Shown here one piece after another: positions 1 through 6,256 of a DNA stretch of 48,523 bases. The position numbers and the translations under genes were made by a program. Origin of the DNA: a virus; IMG/VR virus record IMGVR_UViG_3300027749_000170, positions 1 through 48,523 of that record. The stretch is one strand, 5' to 3'. How positions within the stretch are numbered: the first letter of the stretch is position 1; the number at the start of each line of letters is the position of its first letter. A model generated the notes under the pieces. That model was not told where the DNA came from, searched no databases, and saw only the letters and a program-made list of their open reading frames with translations.

Positions 1-327
1 AAAAAAGACATTATCCGAGTTCGAACAGTCACTTAGTGTTAGAGCAGTTACAGTGGCGGTTGTCCTATACCACGAGCTCCGTCTTCATACAACGGCAATT
101 TACATATACACACTAACATATATGTAAATCTAGGGTTTTTCTCCCTTCCTTTTGCCTATACATTCATCTTCAAACAACTAAATCGCAGGGCTTGATAGCG
201 ATCTTCATCCTTTCGGGTAGTAGTTGAGTACTCTTATCGGCAAGAGATTTCCCTCCCTGTGATCCGAGATCCAGGTTTCCGGGCACCAGAACTTAGCAGG
301 TGCGAGCTTTATACCGATTAACTGAGC
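1..327. ncRNA. Gene-free GC-rich structured region, candidate non-coding RNA
   Basis: No convincing coding frame spans this stretch on either strand. By count, bases 181-300 are about 51% G+C (61 of 120), far above the AT-rich genes around them. Several stems can be drawn: ATTTACATATA (98-108) with TATATGTAAAT (119-129); ATCC/GGGT (207-210/215-218); CTCTT/AAGAG (231-235/242-246); and CCTG-GATC with GATC-CAGG (256-264/268-275, one bulge, CGA loop). GTTCGAAC at 19-26 is a perfect palindrome. Runs of six T on the plus strand (334-339) and of six A at 1-6 (U on the minus strand) could end a transcript in either direction. GC islands in AT-rich genomes often mark structured RNA. I could not match it to a tRNA, tmRNA, RNase P or group I intron core. 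The strand is unresolved, and it may continue past the left edge. Confidence 0.45.
98..129. repeat. Perfect 11-bp inverted repeat with 10-nt loop
   Basis: ATTTACATATA at 98-108 is the exact reverse complement of TATATGTAAAT at 119-129. It lies inside the gene-free left end and could be a hairpin of the candidate RNA or a protein-binding palindrome. No T-run follows directly, so it is not a classic intrinsic terminator. Confidence 0.7.
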
Positions 328-756
328 CTAAGGTTTTTTAATTATGTGGGAGCCATGGACACGAACAGAGATTTGTCCGTTATAATATTCGTTTGATTCT
401 AATACTTTGCGGTCGAATTGTTCACGGGCCTCAATGTACGATGTTTCTGATTTGCTTTTACAATAGTGTAGTATTTCACGGGTGAACTTGTCTACCCCTA
501 TCTTGGTGATATCTGCTGTTAATTCTACACTGGAGCCATAATATGTTTGCCAGTCGGATTCGATCTTACCACGAATTCGCTTTTTCTTTTTTGTGCCGTT
601 CTTTAACTTTACAGTCTTGTAGGTCGTTCGACTAAATTTTGCTAATTTTTTGCCAATATATTTGCGACCCGTGACTGTACAGGTTATCAAATAGACAAAT
701 CCTATACAGTCTTCGGGTAATTCATTTACAACTTGTCCTTGATAAGTCCAAGTCAT
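328..756 (-). CDS. GIY-YIG family endonuclease-like protein
   Basis: A 142-aa protein with the GIY-YIG signature: FVY at residues 20-22 and KYIG at 32-35. R94 (in FTREIL), E110/E112 (in YIEAREQ) and N126 (in EYYNG) can supply the remaining catalytic positions of the family. A lysine-rich insert (KKKKR, about 56-60) sits between YIG and the conserved arginine. GIY-YIG proteins cut DNA and in T4-like phages include free-standing homing endonucleases (Seg type). The small size and the lack of a separate DNA-binding domain fit a minimal nuclease. It is the most distal gene of the gp55-47-46 minus-strand group and lies directly beside the structured gene-free region, which would suit an intron- or spacer-associated mobile nuclease. 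Whether it is mobile is inference. The ribosome site is weak. Confidence 0.75.
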   Translation of the reverse strand: MTWTYQGQVVNELPEDCIGFVYLITCTVTGRKYIGKKLAKFSRTTYKTVKLKNGTKKKKRIRGKIESDWQTYYGSSVELTADITKIGVDKFTREILHYCKSKSETSYIEAREQFDRKVLESNEYYNGQISVRVHGSHIIKKP

Positions 757-759
757 TAA

Positions 760-954
760 TTATTTTGCTGCTTTAGCTTCCTTGCGGGCATTCTTCTCGG
801 CGGTAATTTCATTGCGGCGGGCTTTAACAGCCTTTGACAATTCACCTAATGCCTTACGTGCGCGAGTTCCAGCAGCAGCATTACCAGCCGTAAATTTTGC
901 ATCTTCTGCTAAGAATGCATCTAATTGATCTTTAATTTGTTGTGTTGTTGTCAT
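760..954 (-). CDS. Small basic alanine/lysine-rich protein, Hc1 (histone H1-like) type
   Basis: A protein of 64 aa from the ATG at 954-952. An in-frame upstream codon would add eight residues, but an AAGGAA ribosome site sits just before the inner ATG. The sequence is helical and basic, with a core AAAGTRARKALGELSKAV and a tail rich in Lys, Arg and Ala. It resembles the short histone H1-like Hc1 family and small conserved proteins of marine T4-like phages, where RxRKAL and a Lys-rich tail recur. A nucleoid or DNA-binding role is inferred from composition only. It overlaps the end of the AT-hook gene upstream by 23 nt, so the two are probably translated from one message. Confidence 0.6.
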   Translation of the reverse strand: MTTTQQIKDQLDAFLAEDAKFTAGNAAAGTRARKALGELSKAVKARRNEITAEKNARKEAKAAK

Positions 955-1297
955 TTTCGTTTTTCCTTGGTCTTCCAATTGTAGTTCTTCTAACTAATGG
1001 CTCTTTTATTCTCGGTCTTCCAACCTTCTTTGGAATTGCCTTCAATCTTGCTTTTTCTTTTTTCAAAGATTGGCGATCTTCTATTGTATTTTTCTTGTGT
1101 TCGCTAGTCACCTCTAACGATAATTTTCGTAACTTTTTTCCCAATATTATCATATCAGTAACAGCCCTCCGTACTCTTCCGCCCTTCATATATGAAGGAA
1201 AGTCTAGAAACGCTTGATGATAGTTATGCAAATCTACAAATCGTGAGATATATTCTGAATGTAATTCTTTATATTTCTCAAATTTTTCACGCGACAT
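932..1297 (-). CDS. Conserved hypothetical protein with two AT-hook-like motifs
   Basis: A 121-aa basic protein. The N-terminal two thirds (1-70) has no family I can name. The C-terminal tail holds two GRP-centred AT-hook cores, GRPRIKEP (93-100) and GRPRKNEN (108-115), separated by a basic linker. AT-hooks bind the minor groove of A/T-rich DNA, so binding to the AT-rich phage genome is plausible. The start overlaps the last codons of gp46 by 11 nt and the end overlaps the Hc1-like gene. That places two candidate DNA-architecture proteins side by side behind the recombination nuclease genes. Function is otherwise unknown. Confidence 0.7.
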   Translation of the reverse strand: MSREKFEKYKELHSEYISRFVDLHNYHQAFLDFPSYMKGGRVRRAVTDMIILGKKLRKLSLEVTSEHKKNTIEDRQSLKKEKARLKAIPKKVGRPRIKEPLVRRTTIGRPRKNENDNNTTN

Positions 1298-3065
1298 AGT
1301 CTACATCATTGCTATAAGAGGTAAAACCGTTTTCTTTAACGACTCTAAGTACATTGTTTACCCTACCGATTAATTCATCCTTGTGGGATATTAAAAATAT
1401 ATTTTTTGAGCGTTCTCTGGCCATCTTCTTTAGTACTGCTAATCCAGCTTCTACACCAGCAGCATCCATTCCGGCATCCATAAGTTCGTCTACAAATAAT
1501 AAATTAATACTTTGATACAATCCTTCCCAAACATCTCGGAAAGAGAAACTCATACTTAGAATTAATCGATTACGCTCACCTCTACTTAAATTATCAAAAT
1601 CTAAATCTTGTCCAAGCTGAGTAATCTCGATACTTAGGTCATTTTGAAATACAACTTGATGTGGTAATCCTAGTTTGTCAATATAATAGCTTAGACGTTT
1701 GTTTAGATAACTTAAATTTTGATCAATTATCTTCTTACGAATAAAACTATCTTTGTTGGTTAATAACTTATGTAAGAATTCTTGGTGATCTTTAAGTTTT
1801 GTTAAATCATTAACTACAATCCAGTTAATTTCTTGGATAGCAGTTTTTTTAAGTTCTTGTATTTGTTCTTGATAAGGGTTTAATTCATCTGCTCTGGTAG
1901 TTAAACTTTTTTCAAGTCCGTCTAAATTGTTCTTGTGACCTAACGCCTCTGCTTCGGTATCGTAGAATGTATTAGGTCTGCGAGGCATATCACCAGTACC
2001 CAAGTCTTCTACAACTTTATTATAGTCATTACTGACTTTATCAAAATATTTCTTAGATTCTGCTAAGTGTTGTTGGGCAACAGATGACATTTCTTCATGT
2101 TTATGATCATGTAGCTCTTGTTCGCAAGCATGGCAAGTCTTATTTGCTAGACTTTTTAGTTCTTGTTCATACTTCTTAACAGCTTTTTCGGCTTGCCCAA
2201 GTGCAGCATCTAATGTTGCTCTTTGTCGGTTAAGACCTTGTATCTTGGTATTGTGTTCGTTCCACAGTTTGAGCTCTGCATGTGATATCAATTCTGCTTC
2301 AATATCAACCGTTTCGAGTCGCATCATGGCTCTACCAATATTTTCTATATCATCAGTCTTTTTATTCTCCCAAGCACTACTTTTAATACCTAAGCTATCA
2401 ATACTTTTTTGTACATTTTCGTTGGCAGCTTTAATGCCTTCTATCTTAAATGTTTCTTGTTGAATGCTATCTTTAGTATCTTTGATTAATAGTTTAAGTG
2501 CTTCTGCCTTTTCACTTAGCAGAGTAATACCTAGTAATTGTTCAATAACTTCACGCTGTTCTGCAGCCTTCATTGACAAAAACGGTTCTGTATAGGTGTT
2601 TAACGCAACTAAATGTTTGAACATGGTGTGGCTCATTTCCAGCATCTGTTCAATAGCCTTTTGCGTTTCTCTACTATCTCCTTGACTATCATCTTCGGAT
2701 TCTTCAGTTTTTAACTGATTATCATTGACAAATAGCTTGAGTATGTTAGGCTTACGTCCCCGTTCAATACGGTATTTTACACCATGTTTTTCAAACTCAA
2801 CAGTAGCTAACATAGCTTTACCGTTAGTTTTATTAATTAAGTTCTCTTTTTTAATATTAGTTAGAGCTTGCCCATACAATGCATAAGATAGGGCATTAAC
2901 AATAGTAGTTTTACCCGTACCATTACGCGATCCAGTATCGTCTCCGCCCAGATCAAGATTAGATCCTAGCACCAAAGTCAGTGCTTGTTTTTCAAAGTCC
3001 ACTGCTTGAGTCTGGTTGCCCACACTCATAAAATTTTTCACGGTAAGATTTTTTATTTTAAACAT
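1287..3065 (-). CDS. 46: Recombination endonuclease subunit gp46 (Rad50/SbcC-like ATPase)
   Basis: A 592-aa SMC-type ATPase. The Walker A motif GSRNGTGKTT is at residues 45-54. Long coiled-coil segments flank a zinc hook CHAC (C311, C314). The ABC signature LSRGERNR (about 500) and Walker B LLFVDELMDAG complete the head near the C terminus. With gp47 it forms the Mre11-Rad50-type complex that resects DNA ends for recombination-dependent replication and helps degrade host DNA. Length fits T4 gp46 (560 aa). The start ATG shares one base with the gp47 stop (TAATG), indicating translational coupling. Confidence 0.96.
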   Translation of the reverse strand: MFKIKNLTVKNFMSVGNQTQAVDFEKQALTLVLGSNLDLGGDDTGSRNGTGKTTIVNALSYALYGQALTNIKKENLINKTNGKAMLATVEFEKHGVKYRIERGRKPNILKLFVNDNQLKTEESEDDSQGDSRETQKAIEQMLEMSHTMFKHLVALNTYTEPFLSMKAAEQREVIEQLLGITLLSEKAEALKLLIKDTKDSIQQETFKIEGIKAANENVQKSIDSLGIKSSAWENKKTDDIENIGRAMMRLETVDIEAELISHAELKLWNEHNTKIQGLNRQRATLDAALGQAEKAVKKYEQELKSLANKTCHACEQELHDHKHEEMSSVAQQHLAESKKYFDKVSNDYNKVVEDLGTGDMPRRPNTFYDTEAEALGHKNNLDGLEKSLTTRADELNPYQEQIQELKKTAIQEINWIVVNDLTKLKDHQEFLHKLLTNKDSFIRKKIIDQNLSYLNKRLSYYIDKLGLPHQVVFQNDLSIEITQLGQDLDFDNLSRGERNRLILSMSFSFRDVWEGLYQSINLLFVDELMDAGMDAAGVEAGLAVLKKMARERSKNIFLISHKDELIGRVNNVLRVVKENGFTSYSNDVDYVA

Positions 3066-4078
3066 TAAAGATTGTTATAAATTTCTAATAAAGTTGCTGT
3101 GTCAAACTGTTCTGATTCAATATTAATCAATTGTTCTGTAACAATGTGATCTACGCTTTCAAAAGTACCGTCTGGATTATCGTCTATGGTACCTTCTAAG
3201 TTAGTTTTATCTTGTATAAGACTAATCTCACGGATATCATAGTCACGAATAAATGTTTCTTTGATAAAGTTTGCTTCCTCAAAACTAATATCAATGTCAA
3301 GATTCACTTTAAGATGCATCTTTGACTTCATAATTGTATCAGCATTGTCAATTAAGTCACTGAGTTTAACTGATCTGTACTTAGGACAGTTGGGCCAATC
3401 AATAAAATTAGGCTCACCGCCCCATTCCAATGTCATCATGCCACGATTATCATCTCCTGCATCCGAGAAATTATGTGGAAACGCATTACCAATATAGATC
3501 ACCTTGTTATTTTCTTGACGTTTGTGGAAGTGCCCGCTGAATATATAGTCAGGCCCGTTAAAGTCTTCTGCTCTAAGTTCACCGTGATCGGGCATTTGTA
3601 CCATGGCGTTCATAAAGAACTTAGGCAATTCAAAGTGTCCAAAGACATATCGGCTTTTAATGTTCTTCATGGTCTTCCACTCATCACCTATTAACCAAGG
3701 TACAAGTGTGACATCATCCCGGCTCCATATACTGTCTACAACAGTGACGCCTGGAATGTGCCGACCAAAAGCACTCGAATGAATGTCACGCTTGTCTTTA
3801 TAGAACAGATCGTGATTACCTGGAAACCAAAAGAACTGTTCAAATGCTGCACCTAGTTTTTCTAAGCATCTTAAACTGCTATCTAGTGTGAATAAGTTTA
3901 GACTGTTACGATTATGACTCCAGTCACCCAAGAAGATTGCTGTTTCACACCCGGCAATTTTGGCTTCTTGAATAAACCAATCTACAAATTCTTCACAATC
4001 TTTTAAGTGTGATGTTGAATTGGATTTTAGACCAAAATGTATATCAGTGAAACACGCTACCTTTTTAAACAATGGCAT
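3065..4078 (-). CDS. 47: Recombination endonuclease subunit gp47 (Mre11/SbcD-like)
   Basis: A 337-aa calcineurin-like metallophosphoesterase with the phosphodiesterase motifs in order: DIH (12-14), GDWSHN (51-56), GNHD (87-90), GHFE (147-150) and GHFH (182-185). These supply the two-metal active site of the Mre11 family. T4 gp47 is 339 aa, so length matches. AGGAG lies 8 nt before the ATG. The gene follows gp55 after a 45-nt gap and couples to gp46 by a TAATG junction. The protein is the nuclease half of the complex that processes DNA ends for phage recombination and replication. Confidence 0.95.
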   Translation of the reverse strand: MPLFKKVACFTDIHFGLKSNSTSHLKDCEEFVDWFIQEAKIAGCETAIFLGDWSHNRNSLNLFTLDSSLRCLEKLGAAFEQFFWFPGNHDLFYKDKRDIHSSAFGRHIPGVTVVDSIWSRDDVTLVPWLIGDEWKTMKNIKSRYVFGHFELPKFFMNAMVQMPDHGELRAEDFNGPDYIFSGHFHKRQENNKVIYIGNAFPHNFSDAGDDNRGMMTLEWGGEPNFIDWPNCPKYRSVKLSDLIDNADTIMKSKMHLKVNLDIDISFEEANFIKETFIRDYDIREISLIQDKTNLEGTIDDNPDGTFESVDHIVTEQLINIESEQFDTATLLEIYNNL

Positions 4079-4123
4079 TAAACATTCTCCTATCTACGAG
4101 TTTACATACTCTTTTGATAAAAG

Positions 4124-5038
4124 TCAAATCTCAGTTTGCTCATCTTCTTCAATACTTGTTTCTTCTGATTTAGGTTGTCTAAAATGTTTATATAGTTCAG
4201 CTTGACGAGCAGTTTCTTCTGCATATTCTTGTTGATATTGTCGAGTCATACTTGGAGTTAATCCTGCTTCCTCTAACATATCATCTCTAATGTTTTGATT
4301 TTTCTTTTCAATATTTAGAACACGGGTAAATGAATTTGTAACTGCTGCTGTATAATAAGCAAATGGATTTTCTGATTTACTCTCATCAAACTGTAGTCCA
4401 ATTTGGCTTAGTTGTAGAATAGCCTGCCCCCGCATTTCTTCATTGTAAGTATATCCTCGCCAGTTAGATCTTTGTGCATAACGCTCACTTAGTTTAATAA
4501 ACATCTTACCCAAGTTTTCAGTAATACGTCCGTGTTCTTTGCTAAACTTACCAGTGTCAATTGTACCTTTCCAATGACTTTTACCCACACAGATTAATTC
4601 ATCTTGGTCATTAAACTTCCAATGTTGGAAAGGTGGAAAGTTTACTTTCTCGTGACTATCAGCTGTATTCTTTAGAGTTTTTTTACGTCCCGGTGCCATG
4701 GGAACATGTTCAAATGTCATTATACGGATAACAATATCAGTTTTGGCTATAGTTTTATAGTCTGCTGTGCATTCTGCAAGTTTAATTTTTTTATCTCCCG
4801 CAATCCTAGCTTGTCCAAATGCCAGTATTCCCTGACGTTTTGCACGATTACGTTTAGCTTCTGCTACGGTTCTAATATTAACCTTATCTAAATTTGTTAA
4901 TATAATGTCGTGTTGTTGATATTCAGGCGCTGTGTAACTGCTAAATGAGCATTTACTTTTATGAATCTCTGATAATAAATCTCGATTGTTTAGGTATTTT
5001 ACCTTTTTTCCAGTCAGGGATATATGTGTAGTAGTCAT
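4124..5038 (-). CDS. 55: Late-transcription sigma factor gp55, N-terminally extended
   Basis: A 304-aa protein whose residues about 177-266 match the gp55 core: the stretch from YAQRSNWRGY through SENPFAYYTAAVTNSF to IEKKNQNIRDDML corresponds to the sigma region-2-like part that recognises the late -10 element TATAAATA. T4 gp55 is only 185 aa. The extra length is an N-terminal segment (about 1-150) rich in basic residues, which I do not recognise. The C-terminal tail is acidic (SEETSIEEDEQTEI) and could contact the sliding clamp, as in T4. It is the first gene of the left minus-strand group and is driven by a consensus host-type promoter. It diverges from the late structural block that its product should activate. 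Confidence 0.88.
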   Translation of the reverse strand: MTTTHISLTGKKVKYLNNRDLLSEIHKSKCSFSSYTAPEYQQHDIILTNLDKVNIRTVAEAKRNRAKRQGILAFGQARIAGDKKIKLAECTADYKTIAKTDIVIRIMTFEHVPMAPGRKKTLKNTADSHEKVNFPPFQHWKFNDQDELICVGKSHWKGTIDTGKFSKEHGRITENLGKMFIKLSERYAQRSNWRGYTYNEEMRGQAILQLSQIGLQFDESKSENPFAYYTAAVTNSFTRVLNIEKKNQNIRDDMLEEAGLTPSMTRQYQQEYAEETARQAELYKHFRQPKSEETSIEEDEQTEI

Positions 5039-5059
5039 TGTTATTGTTATTCTCCTTGG

Positions 5060-5108
5060 TTATAACATTATAACATTTATTATTCAAATGTCAACGATAA
5101 TGTTATAA
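5060..5108. repeat. Three copies of a 10-mer (TTATAACATT), operator-like
   Basis: TTATAACATT occurs at 5060-5069 and 5068-5077 (direct, 8-nt period) and inverted as AATGTTATAA at 5099-5108. The outer pair extends to 11 bp (5060-5070 and 5098-5108). The copies overlap the -10 element and flank the -35 element of the gp55 promoter, a layout expected of operator sites. A/T-rich chance repetition cannot be excluded. Confidence 0.55.
5067..5094 (-). promoter_or_regulatory. Consensus sigma70 promoter for gp55
   Basis: On the minus strand a perfect -35 TTGACA (5094-5089) is followed by a 16-bp spacer and a perfect -10 TATAAT (5072-5067). A TG lies one base before the -10 (extended -10). Transcription would start about 20-25 nt before the ribosome site AAGGAG of gp55. 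This is a host-polymerase promoter and fits early expression. Confidence 0.85.
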
Positions 5109-5156
5109 GAGCACATTATTTATTGGTTAAATATACTATATAAGGAAATATAAATT

Positions 5157-5960
5157 ATGGCAAATCCCTTCACCGCTGTGATGTCTTCCAATGCCACCGC
5201 CGCTATTGCTGCTGCTAAAGACAGACAAGTTCCTCCTCCGGGAGAACGTCTTGTTCCTGGTATTCCGCCGGGTGCTGAGAAGCCCGCGCCACCAAACGTA
5301 GTACTTGATCAAGTAAATATTATTGGAATAGTTGGAAATCAAAACATTCTTAAACATACTACTGAGCAACGAGTTAGAATAAAAGTTCCTCCTAAATATT
5401 TGGTGAAATATACATCAGGAAGTGATGCTGGGGAATTAAGCGAGGACATTGGATTTGGTGGCATTGTATTTCCTTATACGCCGACTATTTCTTATGGTGT
5501 AAAAGCAGACTGGTCAGAAATAAAACCACTACATTCAAATTTTAATATTCCCTTTTATCAAAGAAGTAGTGTAAGTGAAATTTCTATTAATGGACAATTC
5601 ACGGTAGAAAATAGTAAAGATGCAGCAGTCTATCTATCTACTGTACATTTATTAAGAGCATTAACAAAGATGAGATTTGGAGGAGCTAGCAACGGTGATG
5701 CAGATAGCGGAGCACCTCCTCCAATTTGCCGTTTATATGCATTCGGTCCAAGTATGTTATCAAATGTTCCAATAGCAATTACCGGTGTACGTATCGAGTT
5801 ACCTAATAATTGTGATTATTTTAGTGTAAATGGTAAAAATAGTATACCAACTATATCTACTTTATCTATAACATGCATACCAGTATACAGTAGAAAAGAA
5901 ATGCAAAACTTCTCTGTAACGAAATATTTAAATAGAGATTATACCGAAGGATACATTTAA
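5157..5960 (+). CDS. Baseplate/tail-tube junction protein, gp48-like
   Basis: A 267-aa protein opening the late structural block. A proline/alanine-rich N-terminal arm (about 20-45) precedes a beta-rich body. The arrangement of a segment ISINGQFTVENSKDAAVYL, a prediction-like helix (HLLRALTKMRF), then ICRLYAFGPSMLSNVPIAITGVRIEL and a C-terminal strand region resembles the tube-like domains of T4 gp48/gp54, which cap the baseplate and nucleate the tail tube. It is shorter than T4 gp48 (364 aa). The neighbour gp53 and hub genes support a baseplate role. Assignment to gp48 rather than gp54 is tentative. AAGGA sits 10 nt before the ATG. Confidence 0.55.
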   Translation: MANPFTAVMSSNATAAIAAAKDRQVPPPGERLVPGIPPGAEKPAPPNVVLDQVNIIGIVGNQNILKHTTEQRVRIKVPPKYLVKYTSGSDAGELSEDIGFGGIVFPYTPTISYGVKADWSEIKPLHSNFNIPFYQRSSVSEISINGQFTVENSKDAAVYLSTVHLLRALTKMRFGGASNGDADSGAPPPICRLYAFGPSMLSNVPIAITGVRIELPNNCDYFSVNGKNSIPTISTLSITCIPVYSRKEMQNFSVTKYLNRDYTEGYI

Positions 5961-6253
5961 TGTACAATAAAACTAGTCCTTATTACAGTACTCAGTTACT
6001 CAATGGATATCTTGATATTATGTCATTTAGAGATATTCCGTATCAAACAGATGACATACTATTTGAAGTAACTAATACCTATGAAAATAGGCCAGATTTA
6101 CTTGCATATGATTTGTATCAAGATGCTTCTCTATGGTGGGTATTTGCCATGCGTAATAAATCAAAAATTAAAGATCCGGTGTTTGATCTTGTAGCCGGTG
6201 CAAAGATATATCTACCTAAATTGTCTACACTTAATTCTGTATTAGGAATTTAA
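5960..6253 (+). CDS. 53: Baseplate wedge protein gp53, short LysM-like form
   Basis: A 97-aa protein with the gp53 hallmark: a block of about 25 residues from NRPDLLAYDLYQD through WWVFAMRN, followed by KIKDPVFDLVAGAKIYLPKL, a LysM-like beta-alpha ending. In T4, gp53 (196 aa) clamps neighbouring wedges around the central hub. This version lacks roughly half of the T4 length and keeps the core. Its ATG overlaps the stop of the previous gene (TAATG), so the two are translationally coupled. Confidence 0.85.
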   Translation: MYNKTSPYYSTQLLNGYLDIMSFRDIPYQTDDILFEVTNTYENRPDLLAYDLYQDASLWWVFAMRNKSKIKDPVFDLVAGAKIYLPKLSTLNSVLGI

Positions 6254-6256
6254 CAT

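Larger units (their letters stand above)
5039..5156. promoter_or_regulatory. Divergent control region between gp55 and the late block
   Basis: This 118-bp region separates leftward gp55 from rightward structural genes. It contains a sigma70-type promoter for gp55, three copies of TTATAACATT (two direct and overlapping, one inverted), and an AAGGA ribosome site (5142-5146) for the first structural gene. For the rightward side only degenerate late-promoter-like A/T elements such as TATAAGGA (5139-5146) are visible, so the late start here is not assigned. Confidence 0.6.

Noticed and set aside
10-40. tRNA T-loop-like GTTCGAAC near the left edge
   Set aside because: The five bases on either side cannot form a T stem on either strand, and no anticodon arm or acceptor pairing follows.
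140-300. Short open frames through the GC-rich region
   Set aside because: One minus-strand frame of about 40 codons reads without a start at its head and stops after 'CDLVV'. There is no ribosome site with a proper ATG, and hairpins explain the composition better.
181-320. Group I intron core
   Set aside because: I looked for P/Q/R/S-type conserved segments on both strands next to the GIY-YIG gene. Only vague similarity was found, and no interrupted gene flanks the region.
942-1217. Plus-strand hydrophobic frame opposite the AT-hook gene
   Set aside because: It is the complement of a Lys/Arg-rich gene, which gives Phe/Leu-rich antisense; no ribosome site.
4095-4128. Sigma70 promoter for gp47 (TTGACT-17-TAAACT)
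   Set aside because: The -35 box overlaps the gp55 stop region and the -10 matches only four of six bases; read-through from the gp55 promoter is sufficient.
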